Positions 36,611 through 45,347 of a DNA stretch of 64,000 bases are shown here, in pieces (the stretch's first letter is position 1; each line of letters begins with the position of its first letter). Position numbers and translations under genes: made by a program. This stretch comes from Nostoc sp. 'Lobaria pulmonaria (5183) cyanobiont'. Lineage in GTDB: Bacteria > Cyanobacteriota > Cyanobacteriia > Cyanobacteriales > Nostocaceae. The stretch is taken from contig NZ_CP026692.1 of NCBI RefSeq assembly GCF_002949795.1, forward strand, positions 5,874,545 through 5,938,544, written 5' to 3'. The notes beneath the pieces are model-generated. The model was not told the origin of the DNA. It did not search any database and saw only the letters and a program-made list of their open reading frames with translations.

Positions 36611-37408
36611 TTGTTCAAGTTATTTTTACATAACTCCTTACAGCGGGAAGCAGATATTTGCTCAGACTGGGCATTATTGCACAAACTCAGCCGCAAACGA
36701 CTAGTGCAATCATTACAAAATGCTGGATTTAACACTGAAAGCATCGAGAGTTATGTTTTAGCCTGGGAATGCTTTAAGGAACTTTACACAGGTGACAATA
36801 CAAAAATTCGTCAGCTGACCAAACCAGATGCTCGGACTTGGGAAGCTATTAGTCATCTTTATAATGCAGAACGTTTCAGCCGATTGAGTTCACCCACTGC
36901 CGCAGTCAATCAGCAAACCATAGAAACCTGGGTATTATCTGCTGCTAAAGCTGCCCGTACTTTCCTCTATCCTAAGTTTGTTTCCGCAGACGCTCCCCTC
37001 AAAGAAGATGAGGGTAATTTATTAGATATATTGCCTGTAGATTTGCAAACATCTTTACTAACGGAAATTATTGAGCAGGAAGAAGCTGCGAATATGCGAT
37101 CGCAGCAAGCTCAGTTAAACCAAGTTTTGTCCCAAGCGATCGCTGCACTCGATGCTGAGTCCCAAAAAGTACTACAAGCTTACTACGTTCAACAACTGAC
37201 TCAACAAGAAATTGCTGCACAGTTAGAAATTAAGCAATATACTGTTTCCCGTCGCCTTCACAGCATTAAAAAGTCATTGCTTCTGACTTTAACGCAATGG
37301 AGTCAAAACATCTTGCATATTTCCCTTAAATCCGACGTAGTAGATGCCATAAACACAAGTTTAGAGGAATGGCTGAAAGTCCAATATAGCCATACCCAGA
37401 TTCAATGA
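36611..37408 (+). pseudogene. Sigma-70-like factor, N-terminal region 2 lost at IS element
   Basis: 265 residues from a TTG just 28 bases after the IS end; a stop precedes it in frame. The sequence opens in mid-protein (LQREADICSDWALLHKLSRK), whereas relatives have ~150 more residues holding sigma region 2 upstream. The C-terminal region 4 helix-turn-helix is intact: QKVLQAYYVQQLTQQEIAAQ then YTVSRRLHSIKKSL. Without region 2 it cannot bind core RNA polymerase or melt the -10 element normally. It would head the DUF1822/CHAT-CHASE2/DUF928 set that follows in the same direction. Confidence 0.7.
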
Positions 37409-37481
37409 GCAGACAAGAAATAATTTTGTCTCTCCCCTCTCCCTAATATGGTCTTGATATGCAGTCATTCTAAAATTATTT

Positions 37482-38633
37482 ATGTTGAACGCACCTCCCC
37501 CATTCACCATTGACTCACAGCATTTATACTTGGAAATTACCCAATCTCCAGAGGAGCAAGAACAACCATACTCAACAGCTGGTGCTTGTCAACGTGGGTG
37601 GATAAATCAAAAATGCTTGCAAGCATTTTTGCCTTGGTTCCAGGAGGAAATTGCTGCCACCGCCAGGGTTTATCCTAACAGTGCGGCATTGCCGAGTTTT
37701 TGGGAAGTAGTCAATGGCACAGCTATTACTTTTGATCGCGATCGCCTTGTCTTAATTCCCACCCTGGCGATGGATGACGATGAGTTGCGCGTACCGCAGG
37801 AATGGGTAGATATTCCAGAATGGGTTGCTGATTATTACATAGCAGTACAAGTTAATCCTGATGATGGCTGGATGAAGATTTTTGGCTACACAACCCATCA
37901 AATTCTGAAAACAAAAGGGGTTTATGATGCTGGCGATCGCACTTACAGCTTGGAAAGTGAAGATTTAATTCCAGATATTAATGTGCTGTGGGTTACACGC
38001 CAACTCGATCGGTCAGAAGTTTTACGTGCCGAGATTGCACCTTTAGATTCTATTGCCAAAATCTAGGCAGAAAACCTCTTAGAAAGATTGGGCGATCGCG
38101 ATGTGAAATTCCCACGTTTGGCAGTTCCATTTTCACTCTGGGGTGCGCTCTTGGCACATAGCGGTTGGCGAAAAAAGTTGTATGAACAGCGTCAGGGTTT
38201 ACTCATACAGTCGTCAATTCCGCAATTATTACAGACAGTAGTAGCCAATTTAGCTCAACAGTGGGGATGGGAAAAAAGAGAATTCCTTGTGGTAGCTGTG
38301 GGAATGCGGAGTGCAGAACCAGTCCTCGGCTTGTCTCGGCAAATAATAGTTGCAGAGCAAACATACGAGTTACGTATTTTCCCAAAAAGCGCTTCTGAAG
38401 ACTATGTTTGGCGTTTTGAATTGCGAAGTACAACTCTTGATGGTCAAATTCCGGCTGGGTTTAAGCTCCGACTACTAACAGAAGACTTACAAGCTTTTGA
38501 AAATAATCAAGATATAGCAACAAATCCTGTAGATATGTTGTATTTGGAAGTAATTTTGGAACTAGGAGAAGGATTGGTTTGGGAAATAGAACCCACACCT
38601 GAAGACTACGAGCGAGAGATTTTGCGCTTTTAA
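37482..38633 (+). pseudogene. DUF1822 family protein with in-frame TAG
   Basis: Two same-frame halves: 37482-38066 (194 residues, from MLNAPPPFTIDSQHLYLEIT) and the rest to 38633. The TAG at 38064-38066 falls between APLDSIAKI and AENLLERLGD, where relatives read on without break, usually with Gln (CAG); a single C-to-T change explains it. The second half has the conserved WGALLAHSGWRKKLYEQRQG. No frame change or deletion is seen otherwise, so decay is recent, or the stop is read through. DUF1822 genes lie next to sigma-like factors and CHAT genes in cyanobacteria; their role is unknown. Confidence 0.8.
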
Positions 38634-39023
38634 GTGTTACCTTCAAAAATCTTCACGTTTAGCCCCTATTATTTACTCTTACACTGAATTTAACTACACA
38701 CAGTAGGTAATTCATTTAGCAACCAAGATATATATAGCAGGGTGTAAGGGCACGGTAGTGCCCATAGGTGTCAATTTAACCTAAAACCCGCTTGGTAACA
38801 ACGTTTTGCCCTCACCCCCAGCCCCTCTCCCCAAGGGAGAGGGGAGCTAGACATTCAATTCCCCTTCTCCCTTGGGAGAAGGGGTTAGGGGATGAGGGCG
38901 TGAGGGATTTGCAAAACGCCTGTCTGATATAGTTTTCGGCTTAAGTTGACACCAATGGGTAGTGCCGTGCCCCTACGGGTGTACCTCAGATAGATACAAC
39001 TCAACATCTAGGGAGAACTAGCT
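38634..39023. repeat. Intergenic region with nested palindromic elements
   Basis: 390 bases. An outer imperfect palindrome (GTAAGGGCACGGTAGTGCCC at ~38,746 and GGGTAGTGCCGTGCCCCTAC at ~38,957) encloses the MITE described at 38,764-38,956. The remaining ~100 bases before each neighbour are AT-rich, without genes. Confidence 0.55.
38764..38956. mobile_element. MITE-like element, TGTCAACTTAA family (copy 1)
   Basis: Left end ATAGGTGTCAATTTAACCTA; the reverse complement of the right end reads ATTGGTGTCAACTTAAGCCG. Interior hairpins CCCCTCTCCC..GGGAGAGGGG and CCCCTTCTCCC..GGGAGAAGGGG followed by TTAGGGGATGAGGGCG. Copy 2 at 61,131-61,307 shares ends and the second hairpin. No gene inside. Confidence 0.65.
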
Positions 39024-40066
39024 GTGGACAAGTTAATCATCTTAAACTTAGGGGAGGGAAACTTTGAACAAGGGTTTACCGTGACTCTACAGATTGGCAA
39101 TGAAAATGTCCGCCCGACTGTAGAAATCACAGGCGAACTTCCCCCCAACCCAGAAATTATCCGCGATTATCACCGTTGGCAATCTATTTATCGTAATTTA
39201 AGGCTGCCATCTCGTCCCATTGGTTTACCTAAAGAACTTAACCAAGTCCCTAGCCTAGAATACTGCCAGCAAGTGAGTGAGGAATTTAAAGTAAGTTTTA
39301 ATACTTGGCTTGCTTCCGATTCCTTTCGTTCCATCCGCGAGACATTGTTAGAAAAACTCATGCTTGCGGATAATATTCGTATGCTTTTACAAACCAAAGA
39401 CCTGCGATTACAGAAATTTCCTTGGCATCTTTGGGATTTGATAGAACGCTATCCCCAGGCGGAAATAGCCCTGAGCGCTCCTGCCTACGAACAAGTCAAC
39501 CTTAACCGCATAGCAACTACATCCGACAAAGTAAAAATCTTAGCGATTTTGGGTAACAGTCAAGGTATTGATACCAAAGCAGACCAGGCACTACTTAATT
39601 TGTTACCCAATACAGATATCACTTTTTTAGTTGAACCACAATGCCTTGACCTTACTGACCAGCTATGGGAGCAGAATTGGCAGATTCTATTTTTTGCCGG
39701 ACATAGTTCCACTCAAGAAACGAATCAAACAGGAAAAATCTACATCAATCAAACAGAAAGTCTCACAATAGTCAACTGCTCAGTGCTGCTTTGGACGGAA
39801 AACCTCTGTTGTGGACTTGGCCGCTTTGGGGTGAGGTAATTTGGGTTTGGGGTTGGTCTTTTTTAGGCGGTTTGTTTACTGCTTATCTGCACCGATTCAT
39901 TTATTTAAGCTTGGCAGGAGGAATAGCCATTATCAGTTTATACGTTAGCTGTTTTATACTTTTAATTGTATATAGTTGTTGGGTTCCCCTCATTCCTGCT
40001 ATGTTGGCTTTAGTAGTTAATAGCTTAATAGCTACAACTTCCTTAAACATGAAATTTAAAAATTAA
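39024..40066 (+). pseudogene. CHAT-CHASE2 protein with internal deletion and frame break
   Basis: First piece 39024-39839: MDKLIILNLGEGNFEQGFTV, then QKFPWHLWDLIERYPQAEIA and LWEQNWQILFFAGHSSTQET, the N-terminal part and His motif of the CHAT domain in CHAT-CHASE2 proteins. After INQTESLTI the frame jumps; the second piece, in frame +2, reads QLLSAALDGKPLLWTWPLWG and two to three membrane helices to 40066, which is the C-terminus of such proteins. The rest of CHAT (with its Cys) and the CHASE2 sensor, several hundred residues, are missing at ~39,760-39,775. A functional product is unlikely. Confidence 0.78.
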
Positions 40067-40126
40067 TGATAACGCAAATTTGAAGCATGAAAATCGCCGT
40101 TTATCAGGCAGAAGTCAGGAGTATTT

Positions 40127-40959
40127 ATGAAAAGCTATTGGCAAAAAATACAATTAATCACGGCATTCGGAATAACTTTGTTGGGAATTATCGGCTATTC
40201 TCCAATGATTTGGATGACATCAGTTGCGGCCATTCCTAAGAAATTTTCACCTCCTCCGCCTCCTCCAGACAGGGGGCAGCAGGCGATCGCGGAGGTGCTG
40301 CAAGTCGTGGTTGTGGTGTTAGTAATCAGTCTGTTATTGCACTTGTACCTATATACGAAGAGAGACTCAAACGAAAACAAACAGAAGCTGTTTCTGTTAC
40401 TAAAGTTTGGGGCTTTACGGCGGAAAAATCGCCAACTTTTTGGTTTTTTGTCCCCTATAAGAAATCTACAATTGATTCCATCGAGTTTGTTCTCAAAGAT
40501 GAGTCAATTAAACCAAGTCAAACTCTTTACCGAACAATAGTAACAATACCAGAAGTACCAGGAATTATTAGCATTCCCTTAAGCGCAAATACTCCCCCAT
40601 TGCAAGTAGACAAGATGTATCACTGGTTTTTCAAGATAAAAATCATTTGCAATCCACAACAACCCGTAGAACAGGAGTATGTAGAAGGATGGGTGCAACG
40701 GGCCAATCTAAATCCTAAATTAGTAGATAGCTTGAAGCAAGCAACTCCTCAGCAACGGGTAAACCTTTATGCCCAAAATGGTATTTGGTATGATGCTTTG
40801 ACTACTTTGGCTGAATTACGTCTTAGCAAACCTGAAGATCCAACTCTAGCGGTGGAGTGGATGAATTTGCTTAAATCCGTAGATTTAGAGAGTTTAGCTA
40901 AACAACCTCTGATAAAATGTTGCCAAGCCAATGCAAAGGGGAGCATCCCACTTTTTTGA
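40127..40959 (+). pseudogene. DUF928 protein broken by one-base frameshift
   Basis: The first frame (40127) gives a signal peptide-like N-terminus (IQLITAFGITLLGIIGYSPM) and KKFSPPPPPPDRG. From there the DUF928 sequence continues in another frame as GDRGGAASRGCGVSNQSVIA, SPTFWFFVPYKKSTIDSIEF, QEYVEGWVQRANLNPKLVDS and NGIWYDALTTLAELRLSKPE to the stop at 40957-40959. The break coincides with a run of five G at ~40,269-40,273; a sixth G would restore one frame. DUF928 proteins are probably exported; function unknown. The C-terminal ORF at 40600 is not a separate gene. Confidence 0.8.
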
Positions 40960-41097
40960 GTGGAGTAAAAGTACTAATTGTCAAACCATCCATTCTACGG
41001 GAATTAAGATTTTATTCTCTAAACGTAAAATAAAAACTGGGATGCACCCGCCTAATGTGTCAGCATCAGTAATATGTGTGTTTTTCGCTGCGGGCTT

Positions 41098-42237
41098 TTA
41101 GATTAGCATTTGTGTAATAATTTCATCTTCCTGGCCAGTTGCAAAATTAGCAAAGCGCTTTGCCAAAGGTGGTATCAGTACTAGGGGATTGCTAAATCCA
41201 GAGAAAACATGAACGCCTTTAAATCCGGGGATAGCACCAATTAAGGGGAGTTGATTGCTACTAAATGCGACTAAGCAGTGATACCAAGTCCCTGGTAGAT
41301 TCTCCAATGCTGGTAAAATTTGACCAACACTTTTTCGCAACCATTTTTCGCTTACGTCTGAGTTTACCTTGGCTTGAGGATCTGCGATCGCACGGCTAAT
41401 TTGACCGATGCGGATACTACCATCTTGAAACTGAATCGCACCCACATCTAAAATCGCTGGTACTAATTCATTACCAAGTTCATCCCATAATTCATCAACT
41501 TGTGTAGATTCAGCTTCTAGTTGAAACCGTTGTAGATTGGCTGGCATAACTAAGGTGCGTAACCTGACATCAACGGGTGAGGTTTCAATGATTTCTTCGT
41601 GGGTAAAATACAGCTTGATAGAAACACCAGCAGACTTGAGCAGCTGGCGGCTGAGTCCACCCGTACAGATGACAACGTTAGCGCTGTGGAAAGTTGCACT
41701 GGTGGTTTGTACACCATCTTGCAATACTTGCAATACTTGGGTAATCTGCATTTCACCCCCAGCACGCTCAAAGGCTTGGATGTAAGCTTGTGCTGTTTTT
41801 TCTGGGTGAATATGACCGTGTTTGACAGTTAAAGCCCCAGATATCGCCTCTCGATTTAGCTGCGGTTCCAACTCACAAGCTTCTTGGATACTGAGTAAAC
41901 GGGGTGGAATGGCAAACTGATTATATGATGCCGCAGTTGTTTCTGGGTCGTTATGGGCTGAAATAGTCAGTAATAAATCTAATTCCCGAAATTGGATATC
42001 AGCGTCTAACTCTTGAGATAGGATATGGTAACGTGCGATCGCTTCTTCGCACAATAGCCGAGTTAGTGGCGTATTACCCGACCAATAGGCAAGCCCACCA
42101 TAACTATAGCGAGTTGCATTCTGTGGTCTGCTGTCTTGCTCCAATAAAAGTACAGAAAAGCCAGTTTTAGCAAGTTCATAGGCGAGTGCAGCACCCGTAA
42201 TTCCACCGCCAACCACAATCCAGTCGTAGGTTTTCAT
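41098..42237 (-). CDS. FAD-dependent oxidoreductase (DAO family)
   Basis: 379 residues from MKTYDWIVVGGGITGAALAY, with the GxGxxG dinucleotide fold (VVGGGITGAALAYELA) and LLLEQDSRPQNATRYSYGGL. VKHGHIHPEKTAQAYIQAFE and the C-terminal GVHVFSGFSNPLVLIPPLAK match the glycine/D-amino-acid oxidase superfamily. It oxidises an amine or amino acid with FAD; substrate unknown. An ATG at 42294 would add 19 residues encoded by MITE sequence and is rejected. The gene is monocistronic, with a MITE directly upstream. Confidence 0.85.
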   Translation of the reverse strand: MKTYDWIVVGGGITGAALAYELAKTGFSVLLLEQDSRPQNATRYSYGGLAYWSGNTPLTRLLCEEAIARYHILSQELDADIQFRELDLLLTISAHNDPETTAASYNQFAIPPRLLSIQEACELEPQLNREAISGALTVKHGHIHPEKTAQAYIQAFERAGGEMQITQVLQVLQDGVQTTSATFHSANVVICTGGLSRQLLKSAGVSIKLYFTHEEIIETSPVDVRLRTLVMPANLQRFQLEAESTQVDELWDELGNELVPAILDVGAIQFQDGSIRIGQISRAIADPQAKVNSDVSEKWLRKSVGQILPALENLPGTWYHCLVAFSSNQLPLIGAIPGFKGVHVFSGFSNPLVLIPPLAKRFANFATGQEDEIITQMLI

Positions 42238-42252
42238 TTTAAATATCTTTCT

Positions 42253-42359
42253 TATAGCGCTTCTCGTTTGCGTGAGGTACACCCGTAGGGGCACGGCACT
42301 GCCGTGCCCCTACACCCCACGATGTAATGTTATACTGCATCTGAATGGGAACCGCTATA
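42253..42359. mobile_element. MITE-like element, TATAGCGG family (short copy)
   Basis: 107 bp. Left end TATAGCGCTTCTCGTTTGCG; the reverse complement of the right end reads TATAGCGGTTCCCATTCAGA. The centre is a strong palindrome built from GTAGGGGCACGGCA and its complement. It lies between the FAD oxidoreductase start and the 2OG oxygenase stop, so promoter sequence for the former may lie in it. Confidence 0.7.
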
Positions 42360-42360
42360 A

Positions 42361-43254
42361 TTACGAATTACCATAAGTTGCTTGTAAACGGCTTAAAAGA
42401 TATTCTCCCGCAAGGATAGGAGGATAGATAGGCGATTGTTCTTTCTGGCAACTCTCCAAACAAGTAATTTCTGTATGATCATTAGGATGACAGAAAAAAG
42501 CCATAGAATACCGAGACTGATTTATCCTGTTATCAGTGGGAATCATCACTCGATGCTTAGTTGAGCAAAATCGATGATTAGTCCATCGTTGCATTAAATC
42601 GCCAGTATTGATTATTACAGTATCAGGAATTGCAGGCGCGGCAATCCACTCTCCAAATGCTGTCTGTACTTCTAACCCGCCAATGTCATCTTGGAAAAGT
42701 AAGGTAATACTGCCATAATCGGAATGCTCACCAGCACGCACTTGTCCGGGTTTCGCTGGTGTCTGCGATGGAGGATAGTGTAATAGTCGCAAGGTATGAT
42801 TTTGTTGATTATGTCTTATAGTAAAAAAATCTTCTGGCAATTCTAACGCCAACTCATAAGCTTGTAATATCGTGTTAGCAAGTTCTGTACAACTATCATA
42901 AAAGGTGACAATAGAAGCATTTATCCCGATAGCCGCTTGTTTATTTACATTAAACGCCTCTTTTAAGTCGCCTGGTTTGTTGGGGTCAAGACGTTCTCTC
43001 TCAATCCCAACGTAACCCATATTACTAAATTCATCACTCCAAGCTTGCTTTTGCTTAACTTCTAAAGGTAAATTGAAAAAAGATTTGCTGTGAATGAATA
43101 CTTGTTTGATTAGGTCTTTTGATATTCCCGAATTTTGTAAGTACACGAAGCCAATTTCATGACAAGCTTCATAGATTTGTTTGATAACAGCTTGCCGATT
43201 TATTGCGTTGCCTTTAGTAAAATTAGTAAAATCAATTACTGGAATTGTAACCAT
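42361..43254 (-). CDS. 2-oxoglutarate/Fe(II) dioxygenase, isopenicillin N synthase family
   Basis: 297 residues from MVTIPVIDFTNFTKGNAINR. The DIOX_N domain is followed by the iron- and 2OG-binding core: GEHSDYGSITLLFQDDIGGL holds H-x-D, TNHRFCSTKHRVM the distal His, and NQSRYSMAFFCHP the R-x-S that binds 2-oxoglutarate. It hydroxylates or desaturates an unknown small molecule. The ATG at 43272 lies in the preceding gene's coding region; the internal start leaves a 4-base gap to the 5'-nucleotidase-type gene, so the two are probably co-transcribed. Confidence 0.88.
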   Translation of the reverse strand: MVTIPVIDFTNFTKGNAINRQAVIKQIYEACHEIGFVYLQNSGISKDLIKQVFIHSKSFFNLPLEVKQKQAWSDEFSNMGYVGIERERLDPNKPGDLKEAFNVNKQAAIGINASIVTFYDSCTELANTILQAYELALELPEDFFTIRHNQQNHTLRLLHYPPSQTPAKPGQVRAGEHSDYGSITLLFQDDIGGLEVQTAFGEWIAAPAIPDTVIINTGDLMQRWTNHRFCSTKHRVMIPTDNRINQSRYSMAFFCHPNDHTEITCLESCQKEQSPIYPPILAGEYLLSRLQATYGNS

Positions 43255-43258
43255 TGAT

Positions 43259-45295
43259 TCAAAATACCACATCTTTACGCAACTTCAGATTTTGAATGCG
43301 AGTATCTTTGGTAGCTGGTACATCTTCCTGAGCAAATGGAATCTGCTTAAAGTTAGCAGCCAGATATTCTGCTAATGCATCTTGTTCAGAACCATCAGCA
43401 GCAAAGGTGGCTAAACCTGTACGTTTAGCATCTTTTGATATCAAATCAACCCGTTCTCTTTTCGGAAAAAGATAACCATCACCACCACTTGCTAGGAAGT
43501 TTAAGGTGACAGTGCGGAAGATGCGATTATTATCACCCACTAACTCTGCATTTTTCACCACTACATCAATAATTTTGCCTTTGCCATCTTTGATAGCCAG
43601 GGATTTAACACGCTTACCTGCTGGCAAATTTGGGTCAAAGCTAAAGGCTAATCCCGCTACTTGAGGAAAACTGCCAGGGGTAGCACCTGGCGCTATGGCT
43701 GCTACACTGTGTTCAATTATTGCTAGTAGTTCTTTAGCATTTAAAGTAACTAAAGTCAAGCTATTGTTAAACCGTAAAGCATTGGTGATATCAAGTTGGG
43801 AAATTTCCTTTTCTTTCTTGCCTGCTACAGGATTTGCTTGGGGTGGTAGTTTGATAACATCCTGTGAGCGAGTCGAACCTGGGGGAAAAGTATATATACC
43901 AATATTGTCACGGATACCACCGCCATTTTTGATGGAAATGACAGTTTTAGGATCGTATCGTTTAGCGATCGCTAAATTAGCTTCGGCTGTTAAATTCCCG
44001 AAATTGGTTTCTTGGGTGCGGACATCACCCCGCCAGCCATTGAGAAAAACGTTGGTTTTCCCAAAAATCTGACCATCTTGGGCAATAATCACTTTTTTGA
44101 GTGCTTCTGTAATGGCGACAATTTTGGCATCGGGTTTCCCACCGACAGCTGCTACACCTTGGGAATCAGTCGCATAAGCACCGCTAATTTTGGGGTCAAT
44201 ACTAGACGGAATAATTACTCCATTGGCATCAAAGTTAACAACTAGACGACCAACATAGCGATAGTTCCCATCGGTATTAACTACAGCTATCGGATTACCA
44301 TCTGCGGCTTTTTTGATGATTGGATAAGTTCCCGCAGATTTATCACCCACTCGCAGACGGTCTGTTTTGTCGGCTAGTAAGGTATTGGAACCACCAGCAA
44401 CAATAATATCTACTCCCTTGAGTAATGTTGCTAGCTTTTGCTCAATCGCAATTTGCTGCATGTGTGCCAATAAAATGACTTTATTAATCTCTGGATTCTT
44501 TGTCAGCAGTGTATCAACAGAAGTTTGAATTTCAGCAGCCAAAGCGGCGATATCTGCGGTATCGCGGTCATTAAATTCTTTAGGCAATACAGTCACACCA
44601 CCGGGAGAAGAAATAGTCCGCAGTGTGGGAGTTGTCGCCCCAACCACAGCAATTTTTTCACCATTGACGGTAATGATAGTGCTTCGGGCAATTTTATTCG
44701 GAATTTTACTTGCCTCTTGTCCATCAGCAGTAACTAATTTTGCCAGGTCTTTATCAGTGCTGAAGTCGAGATTTGTGCTGAGATAAGGAAATTTTGTCCC
44801 TGGGTAATCTTCTTTGGCACGAAGTAAGTCGGCAACAACACCCGTACCTAAGTCAAATTCGTGATTACCAAAGGCGATCGCACCAAACCCAAGAGCATTT
44901 AGAATTAAAATATCTCCCCGTCCCTGACCACCAAAAGCTCTGTCACTGGCAAATAAGAAGGGACTGGGAATATAAGCATCTCCAGATGAAAGGATTAAGG
45001 TATTAGGATAATCAGGTTTACCATCACGATTAGCATCCTGATTTTTGAGTGCATTCAACACCGCCGAAAAATTCGGTGCATCTTTCAGCGCTGGGACACC
45101 CGCTTCTTGGTCGGAAGTATGTAAAAGTTGTAGTGTGAACCCTGACTTATGTGCTGTTTTAACTTGCAGCACACCACCAGTAGTTCCTAAAAATAAAAAG
45201 ATGCCAGATATAATCAGCCAACTTAACTGGCTAGTTCTTAAATCTCGGCGATTAAACTTACTGAAAAATCGACTTCTCCGATCTAAAAAAGACAT
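43259..45295 (-). CDS. Exported 5'-nucleotidase/2',3'-cyclic phosphodiesterase-type phosphoesterase
   Basis: 678 residues. An N-terminal membrane or signal segment (LSWLIISGIFLFLGTTGG) is followed by the metallophosphatase domain: LLHTSDQEAGV, LSSGDAYIPS, FGNHEFDLGT and VILLAHMQQIA. From ~430 the 5'-nucleotidase C domain follows (ISIKNGGGIRDNIGIY, FNNSLTLVTLNAKELLAIIE, NFLASGGDGYLFP). It should release phosphate from nucleotides or related esters in the periplasm or outside. The usual HxxD first metal motif reads H-T-S-D; all others look intact. It is first in a two-gene unit with the dioxygenase. Confidence 0.9.
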   Translation of the reverse strand: MSFLDRRSRFFSKFNRRDLRTSQLSWLIISGIFLFLGTTGGVLQVKTAHKSGFTLQLLHTSDQEAGVPALKDAPNFSAVLNALKNQDANRDGKPDYPNTLILSSGDAYIPSPFLFASDRAFGGQGRGDILILNALGFGAIAFGNHEFDLGTGVVADLLRAKEDYPGTKFPYLSTNLDFSTDKDLAKLVTADGQEASKIPNKIARSTIITVNGEKIAVVGATTPTLRTISSPGGVTVLPKEFNDRDTADIAALAAEIQTSVDTLLTKNPEINKVILLAHMQQIAIEQKLATLLKGVDIIVAGGSNTLLADKTDRLRVGDKSAGTYPIIKKAADGNPIAVVNTDGNYRYVGRLVVNFDANGVIIPSSIDPKISGAYATDSQGVAAVGGKPDAKIVAITEALKKVIIAQDGQIFGKTNVFLNGWRGDVRTQETNFGNLTAEANLAIAKRYDPKTVISIKNGGGIRDNIGIYTFPPGSTRSQDVIKLPPQANPVAGKKEKEISQLDITNALRFNNSLTLVTLNAKELLAIIEHSVAAIAPGATPGSFPQVAGLAFSFDPNLPAGKRVKSLAIKDGKGKIIDVVVKNAELVGDNNRIFRTVTLNFLASGGDGYLFPKRERVDLISKDAKRTGLATFAADGSEQDALAEYLAANFKQIPFAQEDVPATKDTRIQNLKLRKDVVF

Positions 45296-45347
45296 AATAA
45301 ATTTTCTAGCTCATCAGTGGTGAATAATTTTTTAGTCTTAAAATCGC

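Noticed and set aside
38088..38633. Independent gene of 181 residues
   Set aside because: It is the second half of DUF1822 after the in-frame TAG; the nominal start is internal.
40600..40959. Independent gene of 119 residues
   Set aside because: It is the C-terminal half of the frameshifted DUF928 gene.
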